Shown here in pieces: positions 49,106 to 61,000 of a DNA stretch of 64,000 nt (position 1 is its first letter; every line of letters starts with the position of its first letter). The DNA comes from Protopterus annectens. Its lineage: Eukaryota > Chordata > Ceratodontiformes > Protopteridae. Location: positions 1,865,319,911-1,865,383,910 of the forward strand of contig NC_056729.1 in NCBI RefSeq assembly GCF_019279795.1, in the 5' to 3' direction. The position numbers and the translations under genes are program-made. The notes beneath the pieces were generated by a model. The model ran no database searches, was not told where the DNA came from, and worked only from the letters and a program-made list of their open reading frames with translations.

Positions 49106-50339
49106 TTCCTATTTTGTCCCCTGATGGTCTCTTGAAAGTCCTCATTGCAAGGATGATTTGTGCTACACAACCAATTTGTCCACTGGGATAAGGCATTCCA
49201 TGCATTGATTCCATATGAAGATGACCCTTACTTACCACACCCAGTATGGTGTCTCTACACATGGTACTAGTTGACCATGATATCCCTTTCATGGAGGTAG
49301 TGGTATGGCTTCCTCGACTGTACCAGTCTGCCATACAATGGATGATGATACTCCCTGTCGGTCACTAGTTGTAAGAGTGGCCACTAACATTTGCTATTCT
49401 GTTATAGCAGATGCTGATTGTAGTATCGTAACATGTTCAGTCACTGTGGTCACCACATATTGACAGTGTATGGAAAAGCTGGTCACCATGGCTCATTATA
49501 CACTATATATTTTGGAATTGTTCTGTTATGTTGGTTTGCCTCACTTACATTCACCTTTGCCCTTACTGTATCATCTCTCATTTGCATGTCATTATGCAGT
49601 CATTCACAGATGAGCATACCAGTATGATTTTCCATTAAAGAACTTTCATGCTGCATGTCTCTGAATTGCTTATCCTTGCTGGTTGCTGCTCACTGTTCAG
49701 TTGAACGTAATTCAGTCTGCTGTTTCTGAATTCCCTACATAATCTTGTTTGTCACACTATTTCTGAGGTTTACAGAGAAGTATCAAATTTCTTGTAGTCA
49801 TCCAAATAATGGTGAAAAATATACATACAGTTCCTTATGTTTTTGTATATTTGTTGTTCCCAAAACAGAAATGTGGTGTTTTGCACAATCCTTGTTTCAG
49901 GTATCATGTTGCAAAGCCAACTATGAATGACTGACATGGGAATGTAGGCTATGCAGTTCCCATTGATGCTGTAAGAACTGATATGACTGTAGGATCCTGG
50001 TATGAGTCTGGAATGAATGTCTTTATCTGTTAATTACCCAAACTTGTGGTGATCAGGTGCCAGTCTCATTTTTATGGGCCAAATCTTCAACCTTTCAGAA
50101 TAAAGTCTGCACACACTGTAGTTCTGTTAAGAATGCTTATGTACAGTGAAGGTCAACAGTATCCAAATACTGTCACCAATAACAGTGCTGATAAAGTAAA
50201 ACAGTCTGTAGAAATTCTGCATTCCTTTCCTTCTGAATATCAGTAATATTCTGGAATAATGGATATTTGACATGACTTCTGCACTCATACTTGACTGTCT
50301 GTACTGCAAAGACTTTCTGCATATCAGTGCAAACTTACT
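49106..50339. other. Unassigned sequence right of the satellite
   Basis: No supported gene, RNA or repeat. Frames here are under 90 codons and lack recognisable motifs. DIRS copy B does not resume. Confidence 0.5.
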
Positions 50340-50480
50340 TAACTGACTGTGTGTGGAGTGTTCTTCTTTTGTCTTTTCCCAGTTAGGAGTTGCCACAGCG
50401 GATCACCGGTCCGCTTATGATTGGCAGTGGATTTTTATGGGGCCGAGTTGCCAGCCTGGCGCCCAACCTTCAGATATAGT
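50340..50480 (+). repeat. Fragment of a dispersed repeat tail
   Basis: TTAGGAGTTGCCACAGCGGA, a GCGGA...TCCGC hairpin, and ATTTTTATGGGGCCGAGTTG resemble a tail sequence (GGGGTCGCCACAGCGGATCA type) shared by many RTE-like retroposons and SINEs of fishes and other animals. This is from memory of the pattern only. Confidence 0.35.
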
Positions 50481-50869
50481 GATAAAATTAGCATGGCCAC
50501 ACTAGAACTTGAAATACAGCAGCCAGCCAGCATACTATGTAAATGACTGAATAATCAAGTAGAAATTAACAAAATTATTAAAACGAAGGTTATGATAAAT
50601 ATGAATGAAGGTAAACAATATTGCCTGGCAATTCATAGTCATATATATTTAGCATAATGGGATGCAACCACTGAAGCTGCTGTTCAGAGCAAAATCCTGG
50701 AGTTCCAAGAGAAAGACCTTGAAAATATGTTAGGCGTACTATTACTTTAATGGATATGTAAATACAAAAGGGTGTTTGTGCATCTGGTAACCATGACATT
50801 GTGCCCCTTTTTCTTGTAGCATTGCTGAGTAATTTGTCTGCAGCTAACATTCTAGGCTGTCTGTGATAC

Positions 50870-51756
50870 AGAAGTAGATTCCCAATACCATGTTGACAGA
50901 GGCACCATTCATGAGCTGGTGGAGATGGCTTACCATTACAAGCAGGATTGCTGAATGTATGGAGTACCCATCCCTGTGGACAACAAGGTTTATGAGTAGC
51001 TTTGGGAAAAGTTTCCACAGACTTCCAGCAACCAGTGGGGGGTATGATGGTTGTATCCCAGGCATCTGCCTCAGGGGTCCTACACCTTTTTGTTAATGGC
51101 GTGCTGTGCTACAGCATGCACAGAGGTATATGTGGTTCCCATATACCATAGAGAAGAACACCAACATCTAGTGAGCATTTTGTGAATTAGCCAATTTGCC
51201 TGAGATACTGGGAGCCATTGAGTGCACCCACATTGCCATCAAGGCCCCACCTGTGGAGTAGGGACAGCAATATATCAGCTGCAAGGGATTCCACTCCATC
51301 AACTGCCAGGTGGTCTGCTCTGCACTGCACTGCAGAGGATGTAATATACAATGTAGCAGTGCAGCACTCAGGCACAGCCCCCAGTTCCCACATCTGGAAC
51401 ACTTCCAGTTTCTATCAGCAATTTGTGCAAGGTGATTTCCCACAAGGCCATCTTACTAGTGATGCCAGACATGCCATGGAGCCATCGCTAATTACACTAA
51501 TAAGAAGCCCACAGACCATGGCAAGAATGTATACAAAATAGTCTTGTCACAAACCAAACACTTTGTCAAACTCAAGTTTGAACTGATGAAGGCCCAGTTT
51601 CAGTACCTAGATGTGTTCAGTGGTGCCCTGCACTATGATCCAGATACATGCAATAAAATATTTGCTGTGTGCAGTTTTATACAACATGTTGGTGCACAAA
51701 TAAATATGGCAAAGGATAGACATTTGGGAAAAGGATATCTTAGAGTCAGCAGCTGA
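50870..51756 (+). pseudogene. PIF/Harbinger transposase (HARBI1-like), decayed
   Basis: The sense moves through all three frames, but the order is that of Harbinger transposases: a VSQASASGVLHLFVNGVL helix-turn-helix-like part (about 51050), then ILGAIECTHIAIKAPP (about 51208), KGFHSINCQVVC, SSFYQQFVQGDFPQGHL (about 51405), and KAQFQYLDVFSGALHYDP near the end. Active elements have GAIDCTH, a GDSGY-type aspartate and VVERTF. Here the first D is E, the second is kept as SDA, and the third site reads FVKLKF, so the glutamate is gone. With at least four frameshifts and stops it cannot act. A Myb/SANT-like frame on the other strand at 53.5-53.8 kb completes the two-gene layout of the superfamily. 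Confidence 0.8.
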
Positions 51757-52722
51757 GGAGGTAGATACCTGTTGAGAAGCCCACGGAGGAGATGGCTGCA
51801 GGGGATGACCATGTGAGGCAGATGTGGGTGCGGTTTACCACGACACTAGCTAAAAGGTAGTCTCTGATTCATAACTGTGGGCCAGATTAACCATAACATT
51901 GACAAAATACTACAACTGGGCTATGCTATGCTATACCATGTATGAACTTGCCACAATCAGACCCAGGCAACCCAGCTAACAGAGTACTGAGGGCAGGATA
52001 CAGTTGTCATCATATACACAGGTGGGGAAGGCCATAGTGACAGGTGTCAGACATTGGCAGTGTGTGTATGGGAGGTACAGGTTAATAGTGTTTCTTGGTC
52101 TGTTGAGTTTGCGGGGAACCAAGAGGAGTGGTTAGGGAGGAGATGATGTCTCCAGTATGGTGAATCTGGGCAGAAGTAGGTGGTGCTGGTAGGTGTGTGT
52201 GAGTGTGTATAGAGGCAGCTGTTTCAGAGTATGCACCAGTGTGCTGGTGTCTGACTGACAGGTCCAGGGCACCCACAGGAGGTATGTCCACCAAACTGTA
52301 CTGGTGTCTTCTACAGAGAATGTCACAGTTATGATCTACAGCACAAAAAAAGGATGGGGTGCTCCATGAGTGTGAATAGAGCAATGGTTTATGCATTATT
52401 TCAGCACAAGCACTGCATCCCTGACTGCATCCACATTGTACCACAGTACTCTCAATACTGGCTGGAAGCATGGAGGTGGTAGTAGTATGGGACCTAGACT
52501 GTGTCCTCACCCTCCCATAATGACACTTCCCCACCAAACTTGGAGTATAAATGCTTACAAGAATGGCACTGAACACAACTGGTGGCTGCACAGGGACATC
52601 TGCAATATACAAACTGCCTTTTCCAGCCTTTGAATATGCTACATAAATTGACCAGGCCTTCCACAAGTCATCAAACAGACTACATACCACCCTCTCCAGT
52701 TCTGCTATGGCTACATTGATAT
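51757..52722. other. Region between Harbinger genes
   Basis: No domain is recognised. A 202-codon frame on the - strand (52082-52690) follows the Myb-like region and is rich in S, H and T. It might be shifted C-terminal or 3' non-coding sequence of the accessory gene, but I see no motif to support it. Confidence 0.35.
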
Positions 52723-53106
52723 CTACTGTCCCTGTAAAATAACCTTGTACATATGCTGAGTGGTGGCCATACAGACACCTGGCTCAGGATGGGGTTGGTG
52801 CCCATTGTGGTGCCTCTCACTGCTATTCAGACTCCTGCTGCCTTTCCCACAATCAATGGAGCTGGCAGGAACGAAGGATGTCTCTGCCACTGGAGAAGAA
52901 GTTAATTCCTGTGCTAATGTGTTAGCCATCTCCTGCCCTTCTTTGGCATCCTGGGAAAAAGAATTGTATTGTAAAGGCACAAGAGCTATGTTTATGGAAG
53001 GAAGAAGGGATATTGCCATTACATTATTCAGGACTGACATCATCTCCTTGACCCTGAAGTGTGCCAGTACATGGCTTCCAACACCAACAGGCATGCTTAT
53101 TTCCAT
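52723..53106 (-). pseudogene. Possible C-terminal part of Harbinger accessory protein
   Basis: A 127-codon frame on the - strand downstream of the Myb-like segment encodes a serine- and threonine-rich middle (ELTSSPVAETSFVP, SRSLNSSERHH). Accessory Myb proteins of Harbinger elements often have such a linker before a C-terminal helical region. It is on the same strand as the SANT-like part and about 400 bases from it, with a splice or a break in between. The assignment rests on position alone. Confidence 0.3.
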
Positions 53107-53489
53107 TGTGAAGGGCCTCAGTAATGCAGCACCTGTGAAAACACATGACTATAACCAAATATATGACTGCATCCATCACCAACACCCTCAACTCAATGAA
53201 GGTAAGCCTCTGTAACTCTTTAACAGGATGACGAGTAAAATCTAAAGTTAACATACCTTATGCAGACTGAAACTGTTACTGTATTCCAGACATGCATGTA
53301 ACAACAGAATAGCCATGCACATTAGCTGTATGGGTCGAATTCAGGGAGATTGTTTGGATTGTCCTACCTGTTTAGATAATACCCACCTGGGCCATTATCA
53401 AATAAAACACAAAGTGTTTGGAACAATTCATCTCCAAGGCTGAATCCTCCACTAGGAATAATGAGCTATCGTGCCCCAACAGGCAGAGT

Positions 53490-53835
53490 TGGCACAAAGT
53501 GTCCATGTTGATTATAGGTGACTTTGTCTGTGGACCCCCACCTGTACCCTTCATTCCTGTGCCAGGTGGGTTGCCTTGGTGCATGCATGAGCAATCATGT
53601 TGGTGGCCCTTTGTTGAACCTGCTCATGCATTTTGTTGTGGATACCACATTCACTTGCTGCACAAGGTTCCAGCAGACATACTCCTGAGACGCTCGGTCT
53701 GTTATGTCATTCTGGAGCATCCACTGACCATTGTCACAGAGGGCCTACAGCATGATACCATTCTCTGCCAGAGAGAACTTCTCTTTCCTCCTCCTTGTGT
53801 CAGGAAATTTTACATGCAAATTGAAAGACATATGA
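53490..53835 (-). pseudogene. Harbinger Myb/SANT-like accessory protein, decayed
   Basis: On the - strand one frame reads GKEKFSLAENGIML and, after an in-frame stop, a segment ending WNLVQQVNVV, which fits the first helices of the Myb/SANT domain of Harbinger accessory proteins (RxxFSxxEN...LW..I...VN.V). The next frame then gives GTGMKGTGGGPQTKSP, the GTGGGPP-type linker that follows the domain in this family. Such proteins bring the transposase to the transposon ends and into the nucleus. The stop and the frame change make this copy inactive. It is convergent with the transposase. Confidence 0.55.
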
Positions 53836-54268
53836 ATGTAAGCTGTTCGCATGTCATACATATTCTACCAATATCTTGGTACCACACAAAAATGAGCAGT
53901 GTTACCATGGTCTGTGTTAAATCTCACCTATGATGAGGCACAAACCACATGTAGGGTTACCAGCATTTCAGTGGCAGCCAGTATGAAATGGTACTAAGTG
54001 ATGAATTGGCATGTACTGGATGCAGCATTAACCTGCAAAGGGGACCATGGAGAAGCACAGGGATATCTTGAGCAGGTCATGTGTTCTGTGTGTCTATGGC
54101 TCACAGAAGTACATGTAGTGCCTCCACCCAAAGTGTATTGGTACAACTGTGTTTCAATTCATACCATCTGCATCCAGAAGTGTGGAAGTACAAGGCCGAG
54201 AAGAGCAAATGACTGCCCATATATCTTAACCACCCTGCCAATGACAAACACCATGAATCTCAAGCACA

Positions 54269-54604
54269 GTATGTCTGCCCTGAGAGCATAAACAGCTGTT
54301 CTATGACCCATCTCCTTAGTAGTTGTATGTCTGCCCTGAGAGCATGAACAGCTGTTATATGACCCGTCTCCTTAGTAGTTGTATGTCTGCCCTGAGAGCA
54401 TGAACAGCTGTTATATGACCCATCTCCTTAGTAGTTGTATGTCTGCCCTGAGAGCATGAACAGCTGTTATATGACCTGTCTCCTTAGTAGTTGTATGTCT
54501 GCCCTGAGAGCATGAACAGCTGTTATATGACCCGTCTTCTTAGTAGTTGTATGTCTCCCCTGAGAGCATAAACAGCTGTTATATGACCCGTCTCCTTAGT
54601 AGTT
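54269..54604 (+). repeat. 56-bp minisatellite, six units
   Basis: GTATGTCTGCCCTGAGAGCA starts at 54269, 54325 and every 56 bases. Units contain GAACAGCTGTTATATGACC and TCTCCTTAGTAGTT and differ at few positions. Confidence 0.95.
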
Positions 54605-54644
54605 CTGCAGCACAAGGGTAAGCTGTGGTCTATGGCAGGGCGAC

Positions 54645-55183
54645 CATCAGCATATCAATATGATCCACTAGTAGTGTTCATGTAGGGCTTCCTACATGAG
54701 TATCCATCAGCATATCAATATGACCCACTAGTAGTATTCATGTAGGGCTTCCTACATGAGTATCCATCAGCATATCAATATGACCCACTAGTAGTGTTCA
54801 TGTAGGGCTTCCTACATGAGTATCCATCAGCATATCAATATGACCCACTAGTAGTATTCATGTAGGGCTTCCTACATGAGTATCCATCAGCATATCAATA
54901 TGACCCACTAGTAGTATTCATGTAGGGCTTCCTACATGAGTATCCATCAGCATATCAATATGACCCACTAGTAGTATTCATGTAGGGCTTCCTACATGAG
55001 TATCCATCAGCATATCAATATGAACCACTAGTAGTGTTCATGCAGGGCTTCCTACATGAGTATCCATCAGCATATCAATATGATCCACTAGTAGTGTTCA
55101 TGTAGGGCTTCCTACATGAGTATCCATCAGCATATCAATATGATCCACTACTAGTATTCATGTAGGGCTTCCTACATGAGTAT
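54645..55183 (+). repeat. 60-bp minisatellite with hairpin units, nine copies
   Basis: The period is exactly 60. Each unit has CATCAGCATATCAATATGA, CCACTAGTAGT and the inverted repeat TCATGTAGG-GCTT-CCTACATGA, a perfect 9-bp stem with a 4-base loop in most units (one unit has CATGCAGG). Differences are limited to a few positions (GTGTT/GTATT, GATCC/GACCC). Confidence 0.95.
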
Positions 55184-55411
55184 ATTTGGAGGTCTTACCC
55201 CCTCAGCAATCCCAACTGAAGCATACAGCATCACAATATAGATTTAGTAAGAGGCAGTCAAAAATGTCATATAGGCCTTATTGATCATTTACTCCCACAT
55301 TAGACCCCAAAATAGAAAATAAATGTGTGTTTGGTGCAGACCCCCAGTGGACCATTAACAGGCCATCAGACTTAGTGGTATTTTAGGCTTCCCTCCTCAT
55401 TCACTTAACAA

Positions 55412-55412
<1 letters not shown>

Positions 55413-55480
<68 letters not shown>
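55413..55480 (+). repeat. (AC)34 microsatellite
   Basis: An uninterrupted AC dinucleotide run. Confidence 0.99.
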
Positions 55481-55484
<4 letters not shown>

Positions 55485-57045
55485 TTTCTTTCTTCCACAG
55501 CCACAGTCTTCCATATGTAGTGATTCAAAAAGGTTAGAGGGACACACCACTATTACTTGTCACATTATGGAAGCTGTGGATTACATGGTCTATTGCATTC
55601 ACACTCCTACTGTGTGACTGGCCCTTCATGTTTTAAAGTACTCCACAGGATATGTGATAACATATGGCAGTTACTTACAATCATATAGAGCACATAACGA
55701 CTAAAGGATGTCCATAGTATGGCACACATAGTCCTTAAACTAAAAACAGGGCCTAGGCATCCCACTTACAACAACACACATCAAATCTTCCCATGTGGCA
55801 CTTGATTGTTAATTATAACACAAGCAGCTGCCATACTATTAAAAATGCTGTCCGTGTACATATCCTCAGAGGGAAGCCAGCTGTTATCAGCTCAGCTCAC
55901 TAACTCAACCCCCTTCCCCAAAGCAGTATCTTGTAATTCAACATACAGTATAAACCTATAGCGCATGTACAGAACAGTAACCTGACACGTACAAGCAGTA
56001 ATCCTCATTCACTCACCTCACATGTACTATTAATAACAAAGAAAATTAGACAGTTGTTCTTATATGTCACTCTTTAAATCTTCTTTGCTAAATGTAGCAA
56101 AATCTAAAGCACAATGAAAAAAGTAATGTGTTTTGCTGTATTTATCGCTCAGTTTCAATGCTCTTAACATGGTCCTATATAGTAATGAGTCTATACAGAG
56201 TGACTGTCTCTGAGTCAGTCTTTTATTGCATTGGGCACATAACCAAGATTATTCTATGAGGCTCTCTCTCTCCATTGTGCATTCACATGAGTATCTGTGA
56301 AGTGCACTCTGCAGGTGTGACAGGGCAGTGAACCAGTGAGAAATATGGGTGAAAAGTACTGTTTCTGTGTGACCTTTAGAGGTGCTAAATTGCAGATCTG
56401 ATTAGTGTGCTGCTGTGACACTCCCTACATATTATAGTTCACATGTAACCACCATCCTGCCATGCCATGTGTATCCTGCTATACTGTAGTGACACCATGA
56501 CATGTCATTCTAAGTGCCTGTTGTTAGGTGTCATATGTCAGCAACAACATGTGTAGATGTGAGTTAGCTACCATATTCCTCTGGTCTGTAACCTGAGAAA
56601 TTCCTATGACTTTATAAGCTTCAAGGCGATCAGGCCTCCCAGGTGGTACTCTAGGAAGTTAAAATATTCATGTACCTTATGTCCAGAAACCACAGGGAGT
56701 ACCTTCTAAGGAACTTCTATGAAGGTCCCCATTATAACATGATGCCTGACACAGCCTTGCAAGGTGCTGTTATCTAACCTCCCTGCTGAGTAGTCCAGGC
56801 ACCACTGCAGTGACAGAGGTATCACCTTGACCATACTAGTGCCCATGTACATATAGCCTTTTTTTGTCCCTGTCCCATGGAGTATACCCACACAGGTACC
56901 ACACCCCCAACTGCCATGGCCTCTGATGCCCACCAGCACATTACAGACACTAGTGTCGCACATAACTCCCTAAGTGCAATGCTAACATGCAGCTGCACCC
57001 TTGTCACACATCTTCCATTTGGGCCATATCACATCCTGTGCCTAG
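55481..57045. other. Unassigned sequence
   Basis: Short frames only, no motif, no RNA gene recognised. Composition is like the surrounding unique DNA. Confidence 0.45.
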
Positions 57046-57215
57046 TGATCATCCTCCTCCTGCCATCATAGCTGTATGCACCTGTATGGCTGCTAACTAC
57101 ATCATCATCATCATCCTCCTGCCATCATAGCTGTATGCACCTGTATGGCTGATAACTACATCATCATCATCCTCCTGCCATTATAGCTGTATGCACCTGT
57201 ATGGCTGATAATTAC
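57046..57215 (+). repeat. Short tandem repeat, 56-60 bp units
   Basis: TGCCATCATAGCTGTATGCA begins at 57061 and 57120 and a third time (TGCCATTATAG) at 57176. The units are separated by ATC trinucleotide runs of changing length, which account for the period differences. Confidence 0.85.
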
Positions 57216-57774
57216 AGACAACATGCTCACGCTTTTGTTTTCACTTTTTCTTCCTATCCTCCTTTTATTTGATGTTTGTTGTTTAATTCCTCTCCATTTC
57301 TGTTAGTTTTTCATGCAGTGGCAGCTACAGCATTGGCTGTGATGTGGCAGTCATCCCCATTCCATTGTCCTGCCCTGCCTTCTGCTGCTGTATCTCCATC
57401 TACTCTACATTACTGACTGTGGTTGCCCTTCCTCAGACGTGTTAGGCATGTTTCTGAATTCCATGGCAAGAATGTACTGGGAATTGTATGAATAATGTTG
57501 CATTGGGAAAAGTAATGGTAAATGCTGTTTGTGTATCCTGGGAAGAAGTGTATTTATACTTCCATGGCAAAATGGTTAATACTGTGTAATTCTAGAACAT
57601 AATTAATGTGAATAAAACAAGTAAAATGTGATTAAGTATCAGCAAGTTTAAAATTGTAATAATGAATAACCAGTAACAGTATGAACAATAAAATTACTTA
57701 AATGAATATAGGTAAAACAATAAATGTAATTTCAAAATAAGAGTATTGAAGTAATCATACAGTATGTGTTTGGT
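57216..57774. other. Unassigned AT-rich sequence
   Basis: Nothing recognisable; it becomes AT-rich towards the LTR. Confidence 0.45.
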
Positions 57775-58076
57775 TCAATTCTTTCTAAGGTCTTACCGCA
57801 TGTCTCTTGTACTCAAATGAGACACTGAGGCACTGTGATGGGTTCAAGTTGTTTATTGTACATAAACACATCAGGAGCTGTAAATGGACTATATACTTGA
57901 TCTAACTGAATGACTCATTACTTCAAAGCCACTCACGTGTGCATCTCCATTCATGCCTGCACTCATTCTAATTGACTATAGAAAACGGCACTGATCTTGC
58001 ACATGCTCAGTCACTTATATGCATGTGCTGTCAAGCTACAATGGCTGACAAGGTACAATGCACACAATGATCTACA
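57775..58076 (-). repeat. 3' LTR of a Ty3/gypsy element
   Basis: On the - strand it starts TGTAGATC directly after a purine tract (AAAGGAGGAGGA, 58077-58088) downstream of the integrase end. It has an AATAAA signal (58-strand complement at 57852-57857) and can end in ACACA at 57775. The start is well supported by the polypurine tract; the end is a guess from the CA rule. No matching 5' LTR is in the window. Confidence 0.55.
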
Positions 58077-58088
58077 TCCTCCTCCTTT

Positions 58089-59235
58089 GATTTGTTCGAC
58101 ATGCAGTAAGAGGACAAGTTATTTTTACAAGCTAGATATCACATCAACATTTAACAACAAATGAATTCAAGTTTGTCTCTTTGTATTTCGGACTGGGTCT
58201 GGAACTTCTACCAGATCTGATCACATAAAAACTTCGACTGGGTTTAGCAACAGGGACAGTTTCAGGGGATTATTTTACAACTGGAACTTCAGGGATTACA
58301 TCAGGATTGCTTGAAGAAGATACACTGTCCTCTGGAATTTGAACAAGTGTAGAGTCCCTCTGAGAAATAGAGTCTCTGGCACAGGCAATCTGCTGCATCA
58401 CTGGTTCGGAGATTGGTAGTAAGTGTCTTCAATTCCTTTTGAAATCCATTCCTTCAGATTGTATGATGTAAGATCTCAGTTCTTCACAAATATCCTTGAC
58501 AGTTCCCACTCTGTATCCTTTGGATGTCTGCGTTCTTACAATCTCGCCTTGTCTTAATGGTCTGAGAGGTTTACTGGATTTATCGTAGTACAACTTTTAT
58601 GACTGGTATTTTTTCAAAAGTTGAGTCATGACCATTCTATTGTTCTTTGCATTTGGAATCTATAATTGTGTATTGATCAGAAGAGTTGTTCTAGTCTTTC
58701 TGGAAATCAATCTCTGAGCCGGTGAACTAAGCAAATTAACTTGAGGAATGTTTCTGAGACTAAGTAGATTAAGAAAAACATTGGTACTACATACTACATC
58801 TCCTGGATTTATCCAAGTACTTTGCACTTTGAGCTGCATGCTCAGCTAATCCATTGGACTGTGGATATTCAGGACTACCAGTAACATGGACAAAGTCCCA
58901 AGACTCAGCAAAATTCTTGAACTGCTGACTAGTAAACTGTGCACCATTGTCAGATACAACTTTGTGAGGGCTACCATGAAAAGAAAAATGTCTCTTCAGT
59001 TTTGTAATGACAGTGCTGGATGTTAAGTTAGGAAGAAGGTCAATTTCAAACCAATTTGAATAAGAGTCTGCTAACACTAAATAATGTTGACCATTCCATT
59101 TGAAAATATTGTAGCAACCGTCAGCCATGGTACTTCAGGAATCTGGTTTAGTTGAAATGGCTCTTTTTGTTGGTGCGATTTAGTACTCTTGCAAATGGAA
59201 CATCCTAGTTTTCTTCTCTATATCTTTTTATATAA
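58089..59235 (-). pseudogene. Ty3/gypsy integrase, C-terminal part of pol
   Basis: The frame 58787-59128 on the - strand encodes an integrase core with VLADSYSNWFE (first D), VSDNGAQFTS (second D) and NGLAEHAAQSAK (catalytic E), so the DDE triad is present. Upstream, the sense (SICKSTKSHQQKEP...IPEVPW) continues to about 59235 as the zinc-binding end. Downstream, with stops (about 58786-58100), a proline- and basic-rich tail follows (RPLRQGE, RSGRSSRPSPKYKE), the usual gypsy C terminus, reaching the polypurine tract. RT and protease are missing upstream. The family looks like the vertebrate K02A2.6/Mag-type gypsy group, inferred from wording only. Confidence 0.75.
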
Positions 59236-59880
59236 AGTTTGATAGATTTGATTTACTAGTTCCAGTCCAGATAATCTTTCCACTGCTTTTTTTTTAGGAG
59301 CCCTTTCGTACAAATCCCACAGTGCAGGCAGGTTCACATTTCCCCTCATTTCTGTTCTTCTGGAAACTGCACTACAGCACTAAAGGCCCAGATCTCCTTC
59401 CTTATAATACCTTTTGTGTTACGTTGCCCTTTATCTGCTGTTTTTCTTCTCTGAAATATTGATGGCATTTAGATGTAAAGTCTATCTAAGTTAATCTTTA
59501 TAGCAGTCTCATCTCTCACATCAGCTATGCAGCAACTCATTGCAAATCATTTCTGTGTTTCAAGCCCATTCCAAAGCTAATGTTTTACTTAGTCAAATTA
59601 CAGTTTTCAGAGTTTCCTCATTTTTTGTCTTAACATATTGACATGTCGTGTACTTTTCCCGTGTAGGCAGAAAAACAGAAGTTTGTAGTACTTGCAGTGT
59701 CAATCCAATGGTTGTATTATGCTGACTTGGAGTGTTTTGTAGTGACAGTATTTGCCGCTCAGTATTTTGTGCTCCTTTGTACCGGTGCCTTATGTATGAA
59801 ATGGAGCAGCACTCTGTTATTCTACATGCATTTCACAAGGAGCCAAAGGAAAAATAACAGCAGAGAGAGAGAGAGTGCTT
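59236..59880. other. Unassigned sequence
   Basis: No coding or RNA feature supported. A short GA run lies at 59861-59875 just before the LINE fragment. Confidence 0.45.
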
Positions 59881-60960
59881 AATACTCTGTGTATAAGTAG
59901 TAGCTGTACTTTATCAAGCCTGGGCATAGATCCCTATGTCACAAGATGGGTGGCCAACTGGCTTACTGATAGAACCAACACAGTAAAAGTAGCTGACTCC
60001 AAGTCCGACTTCAGACCAGTAATGAGTGGAGTACCACAGGGTTCGGTCCTGGGTCTTCTCCTGTTCGGTATCTACTTCTCTAAAGTGCAGGCCAACACCG
60101 AAGGTCTTTGGCTAACAAAGTTTGCAGATGACTACAAACTGGGAGTCATAATAGAATCACCTAATGATGTAGACATTCTACAAAAGGACCTCACAGAGAC
60201 AGACACTTGGTGTCAAAGTCATGACCTCAAGCTCAATGCCAAGAAGTGCATTGTCATCCCTTTTTGGAAAAACTCGGTACCCATGAACTACTACATAGGC
60301 TGTAGCTCACTAAACACTGAAATTGTGATGAGACTTCGGGACAGAGGTGGACAGTAGTCTCTCATTTGATAACCACATCATCACAGTAGTCAGGAAATCT
60401 TTCTACATGGCACACCTCATCACAAAAGTGTTCTACTCTAGAAAAAAGGAGGTCATTGTTCCTCTCTACTCATCCCTCATCAGACCCATTATAGAGTACA
60501 ATGCCCCATTTGGCATGTATCTCACAAGGCACCTACAACAATTGGAAAGGCCAGAGAAAGACCTCACTAAGAGGATTACCGGCCTCAAACAGATGCCATA
60601 TGCAGACCGTCTCAAAAAACTCCAGTTCTACTCCATCGCATATCGCCTACTCAGAAGTGATCTCTGTCTAACATACAAAACCATGTCAAACCCAGAGCTG
60701 TTGGACATGCTACACTTAAAGAAATCCCAATCTCTCTGAACCACATGCTCCAGCGACCTAAACCTTGTCACCACAATAAACAGAACATGCTGGAGGGATA
60801 GATTGCTGTGCCCTAGTCTTCCCATACTCTGGAACAAAATATCCATTTATGTCAAGCAAAACTCCTCATTGGCCCTCTTTAAGAAAAATCTTGATGACTG
60901 GATGAGAAATAGAAAATTCATCCCGGGGATCACTTCTGCGGCATTGGAAAATAATTTTCT
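59881..60960 (+). pseudogene. LINE RT fragment (CR1/Jockey superclade), first copy
   Basis: It starts inside RT at DPYVTRWVANWLTDRT and continues with SGVPQGSVLGLLLFGIYF, the catalytic FADD box (about 60121-60132), and the LNAKKC block, all in frame 59875-60357. The thumb and C-terminal part follow in frame 60347-60739 (PLYSSLIRPIIEYN, LTKRITGLK), then shifts and stops up to the end at about 60960. The 5' part is missing. The same family is present at 10196-10810 (-) and 62011-64000 (+). The frame changes at 60350 and 60739 make it inactive. Confidence 0.8.
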
Positions 60961-61000
60961 TGGGTAACGAAAGCCAGGGAACCTTTTTCGCTAGGGCGAT

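Noticed and set aside
17426-49135. More than a hundred 60-130 codon frames such as MWEPHMLLHILQYYINNWCS
   Set aside because: They are the same 86-bp satellite read in three frames. The period is not a multiple of 3, each frame closes after about two and a half units, and variants show no codon-level constraint.
49106-50340. Continuation of DIRS copy B after the satellite
   Set aside because: No RNase H, recombinase or terminal-repeat motif in any frame or strand.
52082-52690. 202-codon - strand frame as an independent gene
   Set aside because: No motif, low-complexity end, and a position inside a decayed Harbinger element. Kept only as unassigned.
53418-53933. 171-codon + strand frame as a gene
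   Set aside because: The Myb/SANT-like sense is on the opposite strand, the frame is cysteine- and histidine-rich without a domain, and no splice or promoter evidence supports it.
56706-57071. Short frames on both strands near 56.8 kb
   Set aside because: Under 90 codons, overlapping on opposite strands, no recognisable domain.
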